Part shown: positions 1 through 7,106 of the stretch, in pieces
Layout: each line of letters opens with the position of its first letter
How positions within the stretch are numbered: the first letter of the stretch is position 1
NCBI GenBank assembly: GCA_002825465.1
Contig: PJER01000052.1
Coordinates: forward strand, 1-15,121
Origin: Candidatus Thorarchaeota archaeon MP8T_1
GTDB taxonomy: Archaea; Asgardarchaeota; Thorarchaeia; Thorarchaeales; Thorarchaeaceae
Direction of reading: 5' to 3'
DNA length: 15,121 nt
Program-made: the position numbers and the translations under genes
The notes under the pieces: generated by a model
Databases searched by the model: none
Told to the model about the DNA's origin: nothing
What the model saw: the letters and a program-made list of their open reading frames with translations, nothing else

Positions 1-609
1 GATGGAGGAACTTTCGATATTGGCATTCAGGCACTGAGTGGTGCACTTGAACGTAGAACTGATTTCCTCTACATCTGTTACAATAATCAGGTCTACAGTA
101 ACACTGGCACTCAGCGATCTGGAGCCACACCTCTACATGCAAAGACAACAACAACATGGTTCGGAAAGACCGAACCTGAGAAGATGCTTGACCTTATTGT
201 GGCTGCACACGAGCCAGTATACCAATTCACTGCAAATACCGCCTATCCCCGAGACCTCTATGAGAAGTTCCAGAAAGCAAAGGAGATTGAGGGTCCAAAG
301 TTCGGACACATCTTCCTGCCCTGTCCCCAAGCTTGGAACTATCCCGTTGAGAAGGGTGTTGAGATTGGTAAACTTGCAGTTGAGACTGGATATTGGATTC
401 AGTGGGAACGATTAGGTGAGGAGTTCACCATAGGACGTGAGAGCAAGAGATTCCAAGATCCGGAGAAGCGGAAACCAATAGACGAATTTCTCAAGATGCA
501 GGGTCGATTCTCCCATCTCTTTAAGCCTACCCGTGATGACAAGAAGATTGCTGAATTAGAGGCATTCATCCAACATCGATGGGATGTTGTATTGAGGACC
601 TTTACCTAG
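1..609 (+). CDS. porB: Pyruvate:ferredoxin oxidoreductase beta subunit, C-terminal part (5' end outside window)
   Basis: This is the beta subunit of the enzyme that oxidatively decarboxylates pyruvate to acetyl-CoA with reduction of ferredoxin. It is cytoplasmic and binds thiamine pyrophosphate (TPP). The frame is open from base 1 and ends at TAG 607-609, giving about 202 residues. It begins inside the TPP/Mg motif (DGGTFDIG, then QALSGALER), followed by CYNNQVYSNTG and QRSGATP, the signature of the POR beta family. After this come TTTTWFGK and the usual C-terminal domain with FLPCPQAW. The family usually carries one more N-terminal domain with iron-sulfur cysteines, which would lie upstream. 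The alpha, gamma and delta subunits are not visible here. The 3' end overlaps the convergent gene at 606 by four bases. A related 2-oxoacid:ferredoxin oxidoreductase with another substrate is possible, but the motif set fits pyruvate best. Confidence 0.93.
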   Translation, partial: DGGTFDIGIQALSGALERRTDFLYICYNNQVYSNTGTQRSGATPLHAKTTTTWFGKTEPEKMLDLIVAAHEPVYQFTANTAYPRDLYEKFQKAKEIEGPKFGHIFLPCPQAWNYPVEKGVEIGKLAVETGYWIQWERLGEEFTIGRESKRFQDPEKRKPIDEFLKMQGRFSHLFKPTRDDKKIAELEAFIQHRWDVVLRTFT

Positions 610-2483
610 TACTCAGTCCACGTACGCTCTTGATGTCTATTATATGCATAGAATCCAACAGCTAGTGTGATTACTAGTGATGGAATTGCAACCCACTCTA
701 TTGGAAATCTAATTGGTTCAATATCTGCAACCATCGGATTAGTTCCATCAAGATACTCTTGCAAATTGGTTCTACCATCCTCGTCAGGATCCTCATTTGC
801 ATCATCTAAGAATGGATTAAGTCCATATTCTACTTCCCATCCATCTGGTAATGCATCTTGATCGCTATCAGCTGAGAAGGGATCAAGTCCGAGGAGATAC
901 TCTTGGAGATTTGATAACGAATCAGAATCTGCATCTTCCATTGCATCCTCTGCATAGGTCGGATTGAATCCATTCTCTACCTCATATTTGTCTGGTAGAG
1001 AATCTGAATCTGAATCTACCGAATTGGGATCCGTTCCTAAGATGATTTCATATCCATTACTCAGGGTGTCGCCATCATCATCTAATTCAAACAGAGCTGC
1101 ATCAAGCCAGTATTCCTGACTATCCATTATACCATTTGCATCAGTATCAGTGTCATAGGTATAACTCAATTGAAAACCAACTTCACTAAACCCTAAATTC
1201 TCAATTACTAATCTATGAATTCCTTTTTCTGTAGTAGCTTGTGAGAATATATCTGTCGAAGTCCATGGTGAAGTATGGCGGTATTCTTGAATTGCAATCA
1301 AATTATCATTTGGGCCAAAAAGGGAATATGAAATATTGCCACCAAACCACCTTGAACTCACATTTAGAATTGTTGCAGCATTTATTGGGATGTAGTAGCT
1401 CCTACTCTCACCAATTTCTAGTTCATAATTGTATTCATGTACAATTGGTTTCCCGTATTCTCTGGACATTGTAAATGCGATACTTGCACCAATTGCAGCT
1501 GTCATCTCAGATCCGAGATGGAATCTAAACTCTAGATTGTTCCAAACATCTGTCAATGACCTGATTGAATCATCATTACCAAACCCTGATTCAATACCAA
1601 TTAGAGTATTCTGGAATCTTGGAAAATAATACGTCTGGCTAATATATCGATAATCCCAATAATTGAACTCAGTATGCGGAATTGCCACAATTCGATTTCC
1701 ACCATAGTTCTTACTCATAGCTACAGAAAGATCTGCCCAGTAGTGACCAACATGATATACATCTGATGTCCCATCAAGATAGACCATCTCCAAGCGTTCA
1801 TCCTGAGGTAAGTTTGAATCTTCAACCAGTAATGCTTCCAATGTGTATAATGCTAAAGGCTGAACACCTTGTAAATACAAGTAATCTGCCATTTCGATAC
1901 TCCCAAAGGGACCCCATTGAACATACCGTGAATTTGCAAAGACAAAGTAAATGTCTAGTGGCCAATCATATTTAGATAGTTTTTCAATGAGTTCCAAGAG
2001 GACAACAATTCCTGATCCTCCTTCATTTGCACCTATAGATGCATACCATGAATCATAATGGCATGCAATGACAAAAGCAGAATTATTTCCTGGTAAATAT
2101 CCAGGTAGTTTTCCAAGAACATTAAGATGCTTTCCAATGACTTGGGTCTCAAGCCTTCCCATGGATATATTGTTCAGTTTCTGTAGTAACCATTGACGGA
2201 ACTTGTAGTTATTCCCATCTGGTCTTGCTGCATCTGTTGCATCAAGTGCATGTCGCGTGCCGATTTCGGTAGCTTCAATTAAATAATCGCGAAAGCTACT
2301 TGGTGTGAATGACGAAAAAATCTCGAGAGAATAGTCTTCTCCATAGACCCGCGGTACAAATACTGGAGGCTGTTCTTCTTGACTAGGAATTGCAGACTCA
2401 TCCTGATGTATTGCCCCACTCATCGCTCCCTGTGGAAGAAACATCATACAAACTAGAAGAACAACAAACAATTGTTTCCGCAT
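606..2483 (-). CDS. Secreted, membrane-anchored M28-family homologue A with TSP3-like repeats, predicted catalytically inactive
   Basis: The protein has 625 residues. Residues 1-23 form a signal peptide (K/R, then hydrophobic). An M28 metallopeptidase-like domain spans about 45-345, a PPC-like beta domain about 350-445, Asp-rich TSP3-type calcium-binding repeats about 445-580 (DTDTDANG, DDDGDTLSN, DSDSDSLPD, DSDQDALPD, DPDEDGRTN), and a membrane helix about 594-614, before a short basic tail. The fold signature GKLPGYLPGNN and the first ligand in CHYDS (H142, D144) are present. The bridging Asp is E154 (NEGG), the Glu-Glu pair is R186-Y187, the later Asp is E216 and the last His is R308 by alignment to paralogue B. 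Peptidase activity is therefore unlikely. The ATG start follows AGGGTGA (2488-2494). It is the last gene of the five-gene minus-strand run. A binding or scaffold role is inference. Confidence 0.88.
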   Translation of the reverse strand: MRKQLFVVLLVCMMFLPQGAMSGAIHQDESAIPSQEEQPPVFVPRVYGEDYSLEIFSSFTPSSFRDYLIEATEIGTRHALDATDAARPDGNNYKFRQWLLQKLNNISMGRLETQVIGKHLNVLGKLPGYLPGNNSAFVIACHYDSWYASIGANEGGSGIVVLLELIEKLSKYDWPLDIYFVFANSRYVQWGPFGSIEMADYLYLQGVQPLALYTLEALLVEDSNLPQDERLEMVYLDGTSDVYHVGHYWADLSVAMSKNYGGNRIVAIPHTEFNYWDYRYISQTYYFPRFQNTLIGIESGFGNDDSIRSLTDVWNNLEFRFHLGSEMTAAIGASIAFTMSREYGKPIVHEYNYELEIGESRSYYIPINAATILNVSSRWFGGNISYSLFGPNDNLIAIQEYRHTSPWTSTDIFSQATTEKGIHRLVIENLGFSEVGFQLSYTYDTDTDANGIMDSQEYWLDAALFELDDDGDTLSNGYEIILGTDPNSVDSDSDSLPDKYEVENGFNPTYAEDAMEDADSDSLSNLQEYLLGLDPFSADSDQDALPDGWEVEYGLNPFLDDANEDPDEDGRTNLQEYLDGTNPMVADIEPIRFPIEWVAIPSLVITLAVGFYAYNRHQERTWTEY

Positions 2484-2487
2484 ATTT

Positions 2488-2494
2488 TCACCCT
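2488..2494 (-). promoter_or_regulatory. Ribosome binding site of M28-like gene A
   Basis: On the minus strand this reads AGGGTGA, ending four bases before the ATG at 2483. It fixes the start and leaves a proper signal peptide at the N-terminus. Confidence 0.7.
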
Positions 2495-2519
2495 AATGGG
2501 TTCCCTGCTATGAATGTTA

Positions 2520-2562
2520 CTTTTCACGTAGCTTATTGGAATTAAGTTATAGTAAATGAATC
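2520..2562 (-). promoter_or_regulatory. Possible internal promoter upstream of M28-like gene A
   Basis: The 85-base spacer between the helical protein gene and gene A is the longest gap in the five-gene run. On the minus strand it holds an AT-rich stretch containing ACTATAACTTAATT (about 2542-2555), which could act as an archaeal TATA box and start transcription roughly 25-30 bases downstream. No clear BRE is visible, and AT-rich spacers are common in this window, so this is a weak call. Confidence 0.25.
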
Positions 2563-2568
2563 TTTTAT

Positions 2569-4077
2569 TCATCTTGCCTGCATGACTAGGAATGCTACGC
2601 CCCCGGCAAATGCAGAAACAATCCTGTGTATTCTCTTTTCTTCTCTGAGTTCATCTATTTCTCCCTTTGAGATATCAATCATGGTTGATTCTTCTGCAAT
2701 GAATCTTGCAATCCATGGAAGGTCACTGAGGTATTCCCCAAGATTCAGAAGGTCAAGAATTCGAAATGAAACCTCAAAACAGAGTTCCTCTGCAAATTTG
2801 TCCATTTCACTTCCAAGCGATTCTTGATGCTTTGATATCAAATCTGGTATCGTATTGAATGCAATAGATATTTGATCTACAATTTCGTCGAGTGATATGT
2901 CTCTATTCTGAATTTCTTCCAAACTTTGTTTAAGAGTAGATAGAACTACTTTGAATCTACGCTCTGGAGATATCTGTGGTTTTTCTCCAATCCTCGCTCT
3001 CTTCTTACATTCTGATAATTCTTCATAGAGGCTGTCGGTTTTATCCTCCGATTCCATCACTCTTGCTGTTATTTCCTTATTCTCTCCCCTTAGCAAATCT
3101 AGGAATCTCGATAACTCATCATTCTTACTTCTCTTTGTATGTTTCCTTACAGAATCAGCATAATTATCAGCTATCTCGTCTAAAAGGTATGAAATGAACT
3201 CTGACTCTGACCAAGGTTTAGGCTGTCCTTTTGTTGTTTTGTACATTGTAGAGGTTGTTAATCTAGATGAGTATTTCATCATGACACTTATCGCGTTCAA
3301 TATGCCACTAAATACTCGTTTTGTACCAACCAATGGCCATTCAAACGGTCTAACTGAACTACTACCTCGAATAGCGTTTAGCAGGGTATTTTTCGCATGC
3401 ATAGTGATGATGTATGCCTCAGTTTCAAGGATTAATGATTCCTCATCCAACGGAAAAACACTATCTAAGTCAAAAGGACAATCTGTTGCTTTCATCATGA
3501 CCAAAGCAATCAGCGATCGTAAGCGATTGATTCTTGTTGATTCTGAAATCTTGTAGCCCATCACAATTTCTGTAATATTGAAAAAGTCTGATTCATATCC
3601 CCGTTTCTCAAGTTCTGAATCAATTATAGTATCTAGAATTGATCTTGTATTATCATTTCTAAGTAGATGCTCTATGATTGTCCTTATACCCTGTCCTTCA
3701 TAATCCTCTGGAAGAATTGTGTGACCTATTGAAATACGTGGGATGAGAAGTATCCAAATTAGAGCGATAACACTCCTGCGTGCTGCATTGATTGCTTGTT
3801 CTCCTGTCTGAATAAATTCTGTATCAACCCGAAATCCAACCCACTCTGGAATATTCAATAGAAAGTTAACCATTTCCTCATCTTGAAATGATTTTGTTAG
3901 AATGTGATTCCGTACAGATTCAAAAATCTCCACTGGATTTGAGGCAGTCTCAGAATAGCTGCTGATTCCAAGGGTTTCACGTATTTGCAGTGTATCCTGT
4001 TCGTACCATTCTGTCAATATACGGAAGAGATAGCTCTGATTGACATTACTGACGATAGTTCGTGCAACGTTACTCAA
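2569..4077 (-). CDS. Unrecognised 502-residue helical protein of the M28 gene run
   Basis: I do not recognise this family. The protein is predicted mostly helical, with no signal peptide. Two stretches are hydrophobic: about 102-115 (around VIALIWILLIP) and the extreme C-terminus about 486-500 (AFAGGVAFLVMQ), which could be a short tail anchor or simply core helices. A charged region at about 315-395, rich in Lys and Glu, looks coiled-coil-like. There is no cysteine cluster, nucleotide-binding loop or metal motif. The start is uncertain: TTG at 4077 lies 5 bases after the stop of the preceding gene, while the strong Shine-Dalgarno GGGAGGT (4094-4100) is better spaced for an in-frame CTG at 4086. 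The very tight spacing to the 372-residue gene indicates co-translation, so the two products may work together. It probably acts in the cytoplasm or at the inner face of the membrane (inference). Confidence 0.8.
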   Translation of the reverse strand: MSNVARTIVSNVNQSYLFRILTEWYEQDTLQIRETLGISSYSETASNPVEIFESVRNHILTKSFQDEEMVNFLLNIPEWVGFRVDTEFIQTGEQAINAARRSVIALIWILLIPRISIGHTILPEDYEGQGIRTIIEHLLRNDNTRSILDTIIDSELEKRGYESDFFNITEIVMGYKISESTRINRLRSLIALVMMKATDCPFDLDSVFPLDEESLILETEAYIITMHAKNTLLNAIRGSSSVRPFEWPLVGTKRVFSGILNAISVMMKYSSRLTTSTMYKTTKGQPKPWSESEFISYLLDEIADNYADSVRKHTKRSKNDELSRFLDLLRGENKEITARVMESEDKTDSLYEELSECKKRARIGEKPQISPERRFKVVLSTLKQSLEEIQNRDISLDEIVDQISIAFNTIPDLISKHQESLGSEMDKFAEELCFEVSFRILDLLNLGEYLSDLPWIARFIAEESTMIDISKGEIDELREEKRIHRIVSAFAGGVAFLVMQAR

Positions 4078-4082
4078 CTCAC

Positions 4083-5201
4083 TCAGTATAGAGACCTCCC
4101 TGTGAATTTCCTAAGGACTTCCTCTTTGGAGGTCTTCAGTTGCAATTCTTCACTAATGAGTGAAAACAAATCTATTATTGCTGCTTCAATATCAGTTTCT
4201 GTACCAATACCAAGCATCTTCGAGAAGGTGAGAGCCTTCAACTCCATCTCCAAATCTACTTCATAGGGGCAGGCAATGCCGGTGGTATCACTCAATGTGA
4301 GGATACTATCTAATCCTCTATACTTTGTTTCAATTATACTACCGTAAGGATGTTTCTCATTTCTTACATATATTCGTCTTCTTGGAAATAATCCAAAGAA
4401 CTCAATATCATCAAGTAGTTTCATCAATCTGGTCTGAAGGAATGAGCTAGTTGCATATGCTTGTTTTAACACAGGTAGGGTGAGCCACTGAGATAATCGA
4501 TTTGCAAGTTCAATTTCTCTACAGTATTGTATTTCAGAGGCTGAGATGCCAGAATCTTTTAGAAATGACTCCGAGTGGAAACTACCAAGAGTTTCCACAG
4601 TAAGTTGTATTGATTTTCCAAACCCTTTTTCGTCAAGCATCATGCCTTGTGAAAGATCAAGTGGTCGAACATCTTCAGGTTTAAAGCTTGAAAGGGTCAT
4701 TCCAAATTTTTGTTGTTGAGTGACTTCTATGAGAACAGCATCGACAGATGTTTGCTGTGAGGAACAATAGAAAATACCAGGTAGGAATGCATAGAGATTA
4801 TTTGCTTCGAAATTCTCTCCCATTATTGTTAACAAGAAATCACTTTCAGTGTTATCAATAATTGGACCTCTTTCTGATTCATTGCTTGAAGCTTGCAATC
4901 CATCCTCTTGATGTTTGTAAGCTTGCGAAAGGAGTGCATCTTGTTCTGTATCATCATTTTCAGATAGACGTATAGGATCATCAATATTGGAACTCTGAGG
5001 TAAATCTGCAGAAATCCTACCTCCTGTTAAGAGCCCACTCTGGCTAGATATAGTGCCATCAAGACGAACCCCACTTGGCATAGAATATCCAACTCCGTTG
5101 AAATACTCTAAATTGGATATGCCAATTATCCATTCGTCTTCAGGTAGTACACTCTCTTGAATCTCAACTAGTTTCAAAGAGTTCTTACTTCGTTTATGCA
5201 A
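4083..5201 (-). CDS. Unrecognised 372-residue acidic protein of the M28 gene run
   Basis: I do not recognise this protein. It has no signal peptide or membrane helix, so it is probably cytoplasmic. Residues 1-60 are ordered-looking (EDEWIIGIS, FNGVGYSMPSG). About 66-120 is an acidic, Ser/Asp/Glu-rich stretch that looks like a flexible linker. About 120-372 is a mixed alpha/beta domain (LYAFLPGIFYCSS, FFGLFPRRRIYV, TGIACPYEVDLEME) ending in helices. There is no obvious catalytic or metal motif. The only good in-frame start is TTG at 5201; an in-frame stop lies at 5235-5237, and the first ATG is at residue 41, which would cut into conserved-looking sequence. The gene sits 67 bases after active peptidase gene B and 5 bases before the 502-residue gene. 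That position makes it a candidate partner of the system, not a random neighbour (inference). Confidence 0.78.
   Translation of the reverse strand: MHKRSKNSLKLVEIQESVLPEDEWIIGISNLEYFNGVGYSMPSGVRLDGTISSQSGLLTGGRISADLPQSSNIDDPIRLSENDDTEQDALLSQAYKHQEDGLQASSNESERGPIIDNTESDFLLTIMGENFEANNLYAFLPGIFYCSSQQTSVDAVLIEVTQQQKFGMTLSSFKPEDVRPLDLSQGMMLDEKGFGKSIQLTVETLGSFHSESFLKDSGISASEIQYCREIELANRLSQWLTLPVLKQAYATSSFLQTRLMKLLDDIEFFGLFPRRRIYVRNEKHPYGSIIETKYRGLDSILTLSDTTGIACPYEVDLEMELKALTFSKMLGIGTETDIEAAIIDLFSLISEELQLKTSKEEVLRKFTGRSLY
4094..4100 (-). promoter_or_regulatory. Strong Shine-Dalgarno at the junction of the two unknown genes
   Basis: The minus strand reads GGGAGGT inside the last codons of the 372-residue gene. 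It lies 16 bases upstream of the TTG start (4077) and 7 bases upstream of an in-frame CTG (4086). It supports translational coupling and leaves the true initiation codon open. Confidence 0.5.
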
Positions 5202-5268
5202 ATCTCGTGCACCATACCCATCAATCGTCTTGCATCAGGGGTTTTGAAGTTTTATCGCATCTATTCCA

Positions 5269-7095
5269 TCATCTTTTCCGAAGGATAACTACTGCAATCA
5301 GAATTACTATTCCTACTCCACTCGAAAGAATTGCAGGAAGTAAAAGGATATCAAGCGGTTTAGGTTCTGGTACGTTAGGATCAGTTCCAGCTTTATACTC
5401 TTCTAGATTTGTTATTTGATCATTATCTGGGTCTTCAGAAGCATCATCAATAGTTGGATTCAATCCGTTTTCAATCTCCCAATCATCAGGGAGTGCATCA
5501 TTATCACTATCAATTAACAATGGATTGGTTCCATGTAAGAATTCCTCCAGATTAGAAAGCGAGTCTCCATCAGCATCAGCTGCGGCATCAGAAGGATTCA
5601 ATGGGTCAAATCCGTAATCAAGTTCCCAATTATCTGGCATTGAGTCTTGGTCCGAGTCAGCTGATTTCCAATCCGTGCCGATGATCATTTCATATGCATC
5701 TGTTAATGTGTCCGAATCCTGATCTGAGGAAAAAAGACCTGTATCTATCCAGAACTCTTTACTATCTAGAATATCATTTCCATCTATATCCGAATCATAT
5801 GCCCAAGACATCTCATATCCTGTACTTGTTCCTAGGTGGTTGAATATTCGAAGTTCATAAACTCCCTGTCGTGTTACAGGGGTCTCTAGCACAATTGTCG
5901 GTTCCCAAGCTGAAGTATCATCGAATACTTTTTGCTCTACTAGATGTCTCTCTGGATCAAAGATTGAATAGGTTGCGGCACCACCCCACCAACGACTACT
6001 AACATTAATCATAGTGTCAGTCGTAATGGTCATGTAGAATCTTCTTTCACCACCTGGTTGAAGAGTAAAAGAACGCTCATCATGTGTAGGACTTTCATAC
6101 GCCCTTGCTTGTGTGAATGCAATGGCAGAACCAATAGAACGAACTGCTTCTGTTGCAACTGCATAGTCGTATTCGGGATTGTCCCAAACATCACCAGCTC
6201 TGTGATACCAGACATCTCGATATCCACCACTCTCGTGAGCAAAGAGTGATGACGCGTATCCCTCCTCAATGAATGGCCAATGATCTGACCTGGTCCATGC
6301 ACTGAATTCTGAGGACATCACAGGTTCGATTCTTCCATTACCATAGGTATTACTCATCTGAACGGTTAAGTCCGCCCAATACTTTCCAGTGTGATAGTTA
6401 CCTTCTGGGTATACCATGAAAACAGATCTCGTGTCTAAATTTGGGACTAATAACATATCCACATTATAATGAACAAGTATGTCAATACTTCGATTATAAA
6501 ATTCGTGAGCAACTTCTTGAGAACCAAAGAGACCTATTTCCTCTGCATTCCAAGCTCCAAAGTAGATATCTAGGGGCCAATCATATTCAGACATTACTCT
6601 TGCTATCTCAAGCATCGCTGCAACGCCAGTTCCGTCATCATTTGCTCCATCCACACCTGCAACCGAATCATAATGTCCACCAACTAAAAATACTGGATTG
6701 TTTCCAGGTAAATACCCTGGAAGCTTGCCAACAACAGATTGCCATTTCCCTATGGTCTCAACTTCGATACGACCATTTGAAACCCGTTCCAATTCATCCG
6801 CAATATATTCTCTAGCCTGCGCATTTTGTTCACTGTAGAGAGCAGTACTCTGAATCCATCTTGAGCCATTCTCACTGACTTGTCTAACATAGTTTATGTA
6901 GGATGTTTGAGAAATTGAGTTCCAAATATCCCATGAATAATCCTCACCATATACTCTCTCTATGGCTTCGGAAGCAGGATGATAAATATTGAATGGTCTG
7001 GATACCTCATTAGTTTCAGCTGGAATGACTAAGACTCCCAATGATGAAATGAGCAAGATTGCTAGGACAACTGCAATCTGATTTTGGTTCTTCAT
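5269..7095 (-). CDS. Secreted, membrane-anchored M28-family zinc metallopeptidase B with TSP3-like repeats (active site intact)
   Basis: This 608-residue protein is predicted to be an extracellular aminopeptidase-like zinc metallopeptidase. Residues 1-26 form a signal peptide. The M28 domain spans about 45-335. Its ligand set is complete: H141 and D143 in GGHYDS, bridging D153 in GANDDGTG, the E185-E186 pair in WNAEEIG, D213 in YNVDML and H298 in WYHRAGD. The SDH motif (270-272) near the active site is also present. A PPC-like beta domain (about 340-432) follows, then TSP3-type calcium-binding repeats (about 434-575: DSDIDGND, DQDSDTLTD, DSDQDSMPD, DADGDSLSN, DSDNDALPD, DPDNDQITN) and a membrane helix (about 582-604) with a basic tail. 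The ATG is preceded by GAGGT overlapping the stop of gene C, so the two genes are coupled. It is the only one of three paralogues here expected to cleave peptides. The substrate is unknown. Confidence 0.93.
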   Translation of the reverse strand: MKNQNQIAVVLAILLISSLGVLVIPAETNEVSRPFNIYHPASEAIERVYGEDYSWDIWNSISQTSYINYVRQVSENGSRWIQSTALYSEQNAQAREYIADELERVSNGRIEVETIGKWQSVVGKLPGYLPGNNPVFLVGGHYDSVAGVDGANDDGTGVAAMLEIARVMSEYDWPLDIYFGAWNAEEIGLFGSQEVAHEFYNRSIDILVHYNVDMLLVPNLDTRSVFMVYPEGNYHTGKYWADLTVQMSNTYGNGRIEPVMSSEFSAWTRSDHWPFIEEGYASSLFAHESGGYRDVWYHRAGDVWDNPEYDYAVATEAVRSIGSAIAFTQARAYESPTHDERSFTLQPGGERRFYMTITTDTMINVSSRWWGGAATYSIFDPERHLVEQKVFDDTSAWEPTIVLETPVTRQGVYELRIFNHLGTSTGYEMSWAYDSDIDGNDILDSKEFWIDTGLFSSDQDSDTLTDAYEMIIGTDWKSADSDQDSMPDNWELDYGFDPLNPSDAAADADGDSLSNLEEFLHGTNPLLIDSDNDALPDDWEIENGLNPTIDDASEDPDNDQITNLEEYKAGTDPNVPEPKPLDILLLPAILSSGVGIVILIAVVILRKR

Positions 7096-7101
7096 TATCC
7101 T

Positions 7102-7106
7102 ACCTC
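7102..7106 (-). promoter_or_regulatory. Ribosome binding site of peptidase gene B, overlapping the stop of gene C
   Basis: The minus strand reads GAGGT, six bases before the ATG at 7095, and shares a base with the TAG stop of gene C (7106-7108). This arrangement indicates one transcript and coupled translation of C and B. Confidence 0.65.

Noticed and set aside
38..415. Plus-strand open frame of 125 codons
   Set aside because: It lies in another frame of porB, has no family features, and the porB frame is strongly supported.
640..1060. DNA-level repeat array from the recurrent GAATCTGAATCTG-like runs
   Set aside because: The recurrence comes from Asp/Ser codons of the TSP3-like protein repeats on the other strand. 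It is not a CRISPR or an independent DNA repeat.
606..2483. Calling M28-like gene A (and C) a pseudogene
   Set aside because: There is no frameshift or internal stop, and signal peptide, all domains and anchor are intact. Loss of catalytic residues alone fits a pseudoenzyme better than a decaying gene.
3194..3556. Plus-strand open frame of 120 codons
   Set aside because: It is antisense to the 502-residue gene, has no ribosome binding site, and its composition fits a shadow frame.
2569..4077. Integral membrane protein call for the 502-residue gene
   Set aside because: The two hydrophobic stretches are short and one is interrupted by Pro and Arg. They may be buried helices, so only a possible tail anchor is mentioned.
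6058..6249. Cysteine-rich plus-strand open frame
   Set aside because: It is antisense to the coding region of peptidase B, whose domain motifs continue through it. The cysteines come from the complement of conserved codons.
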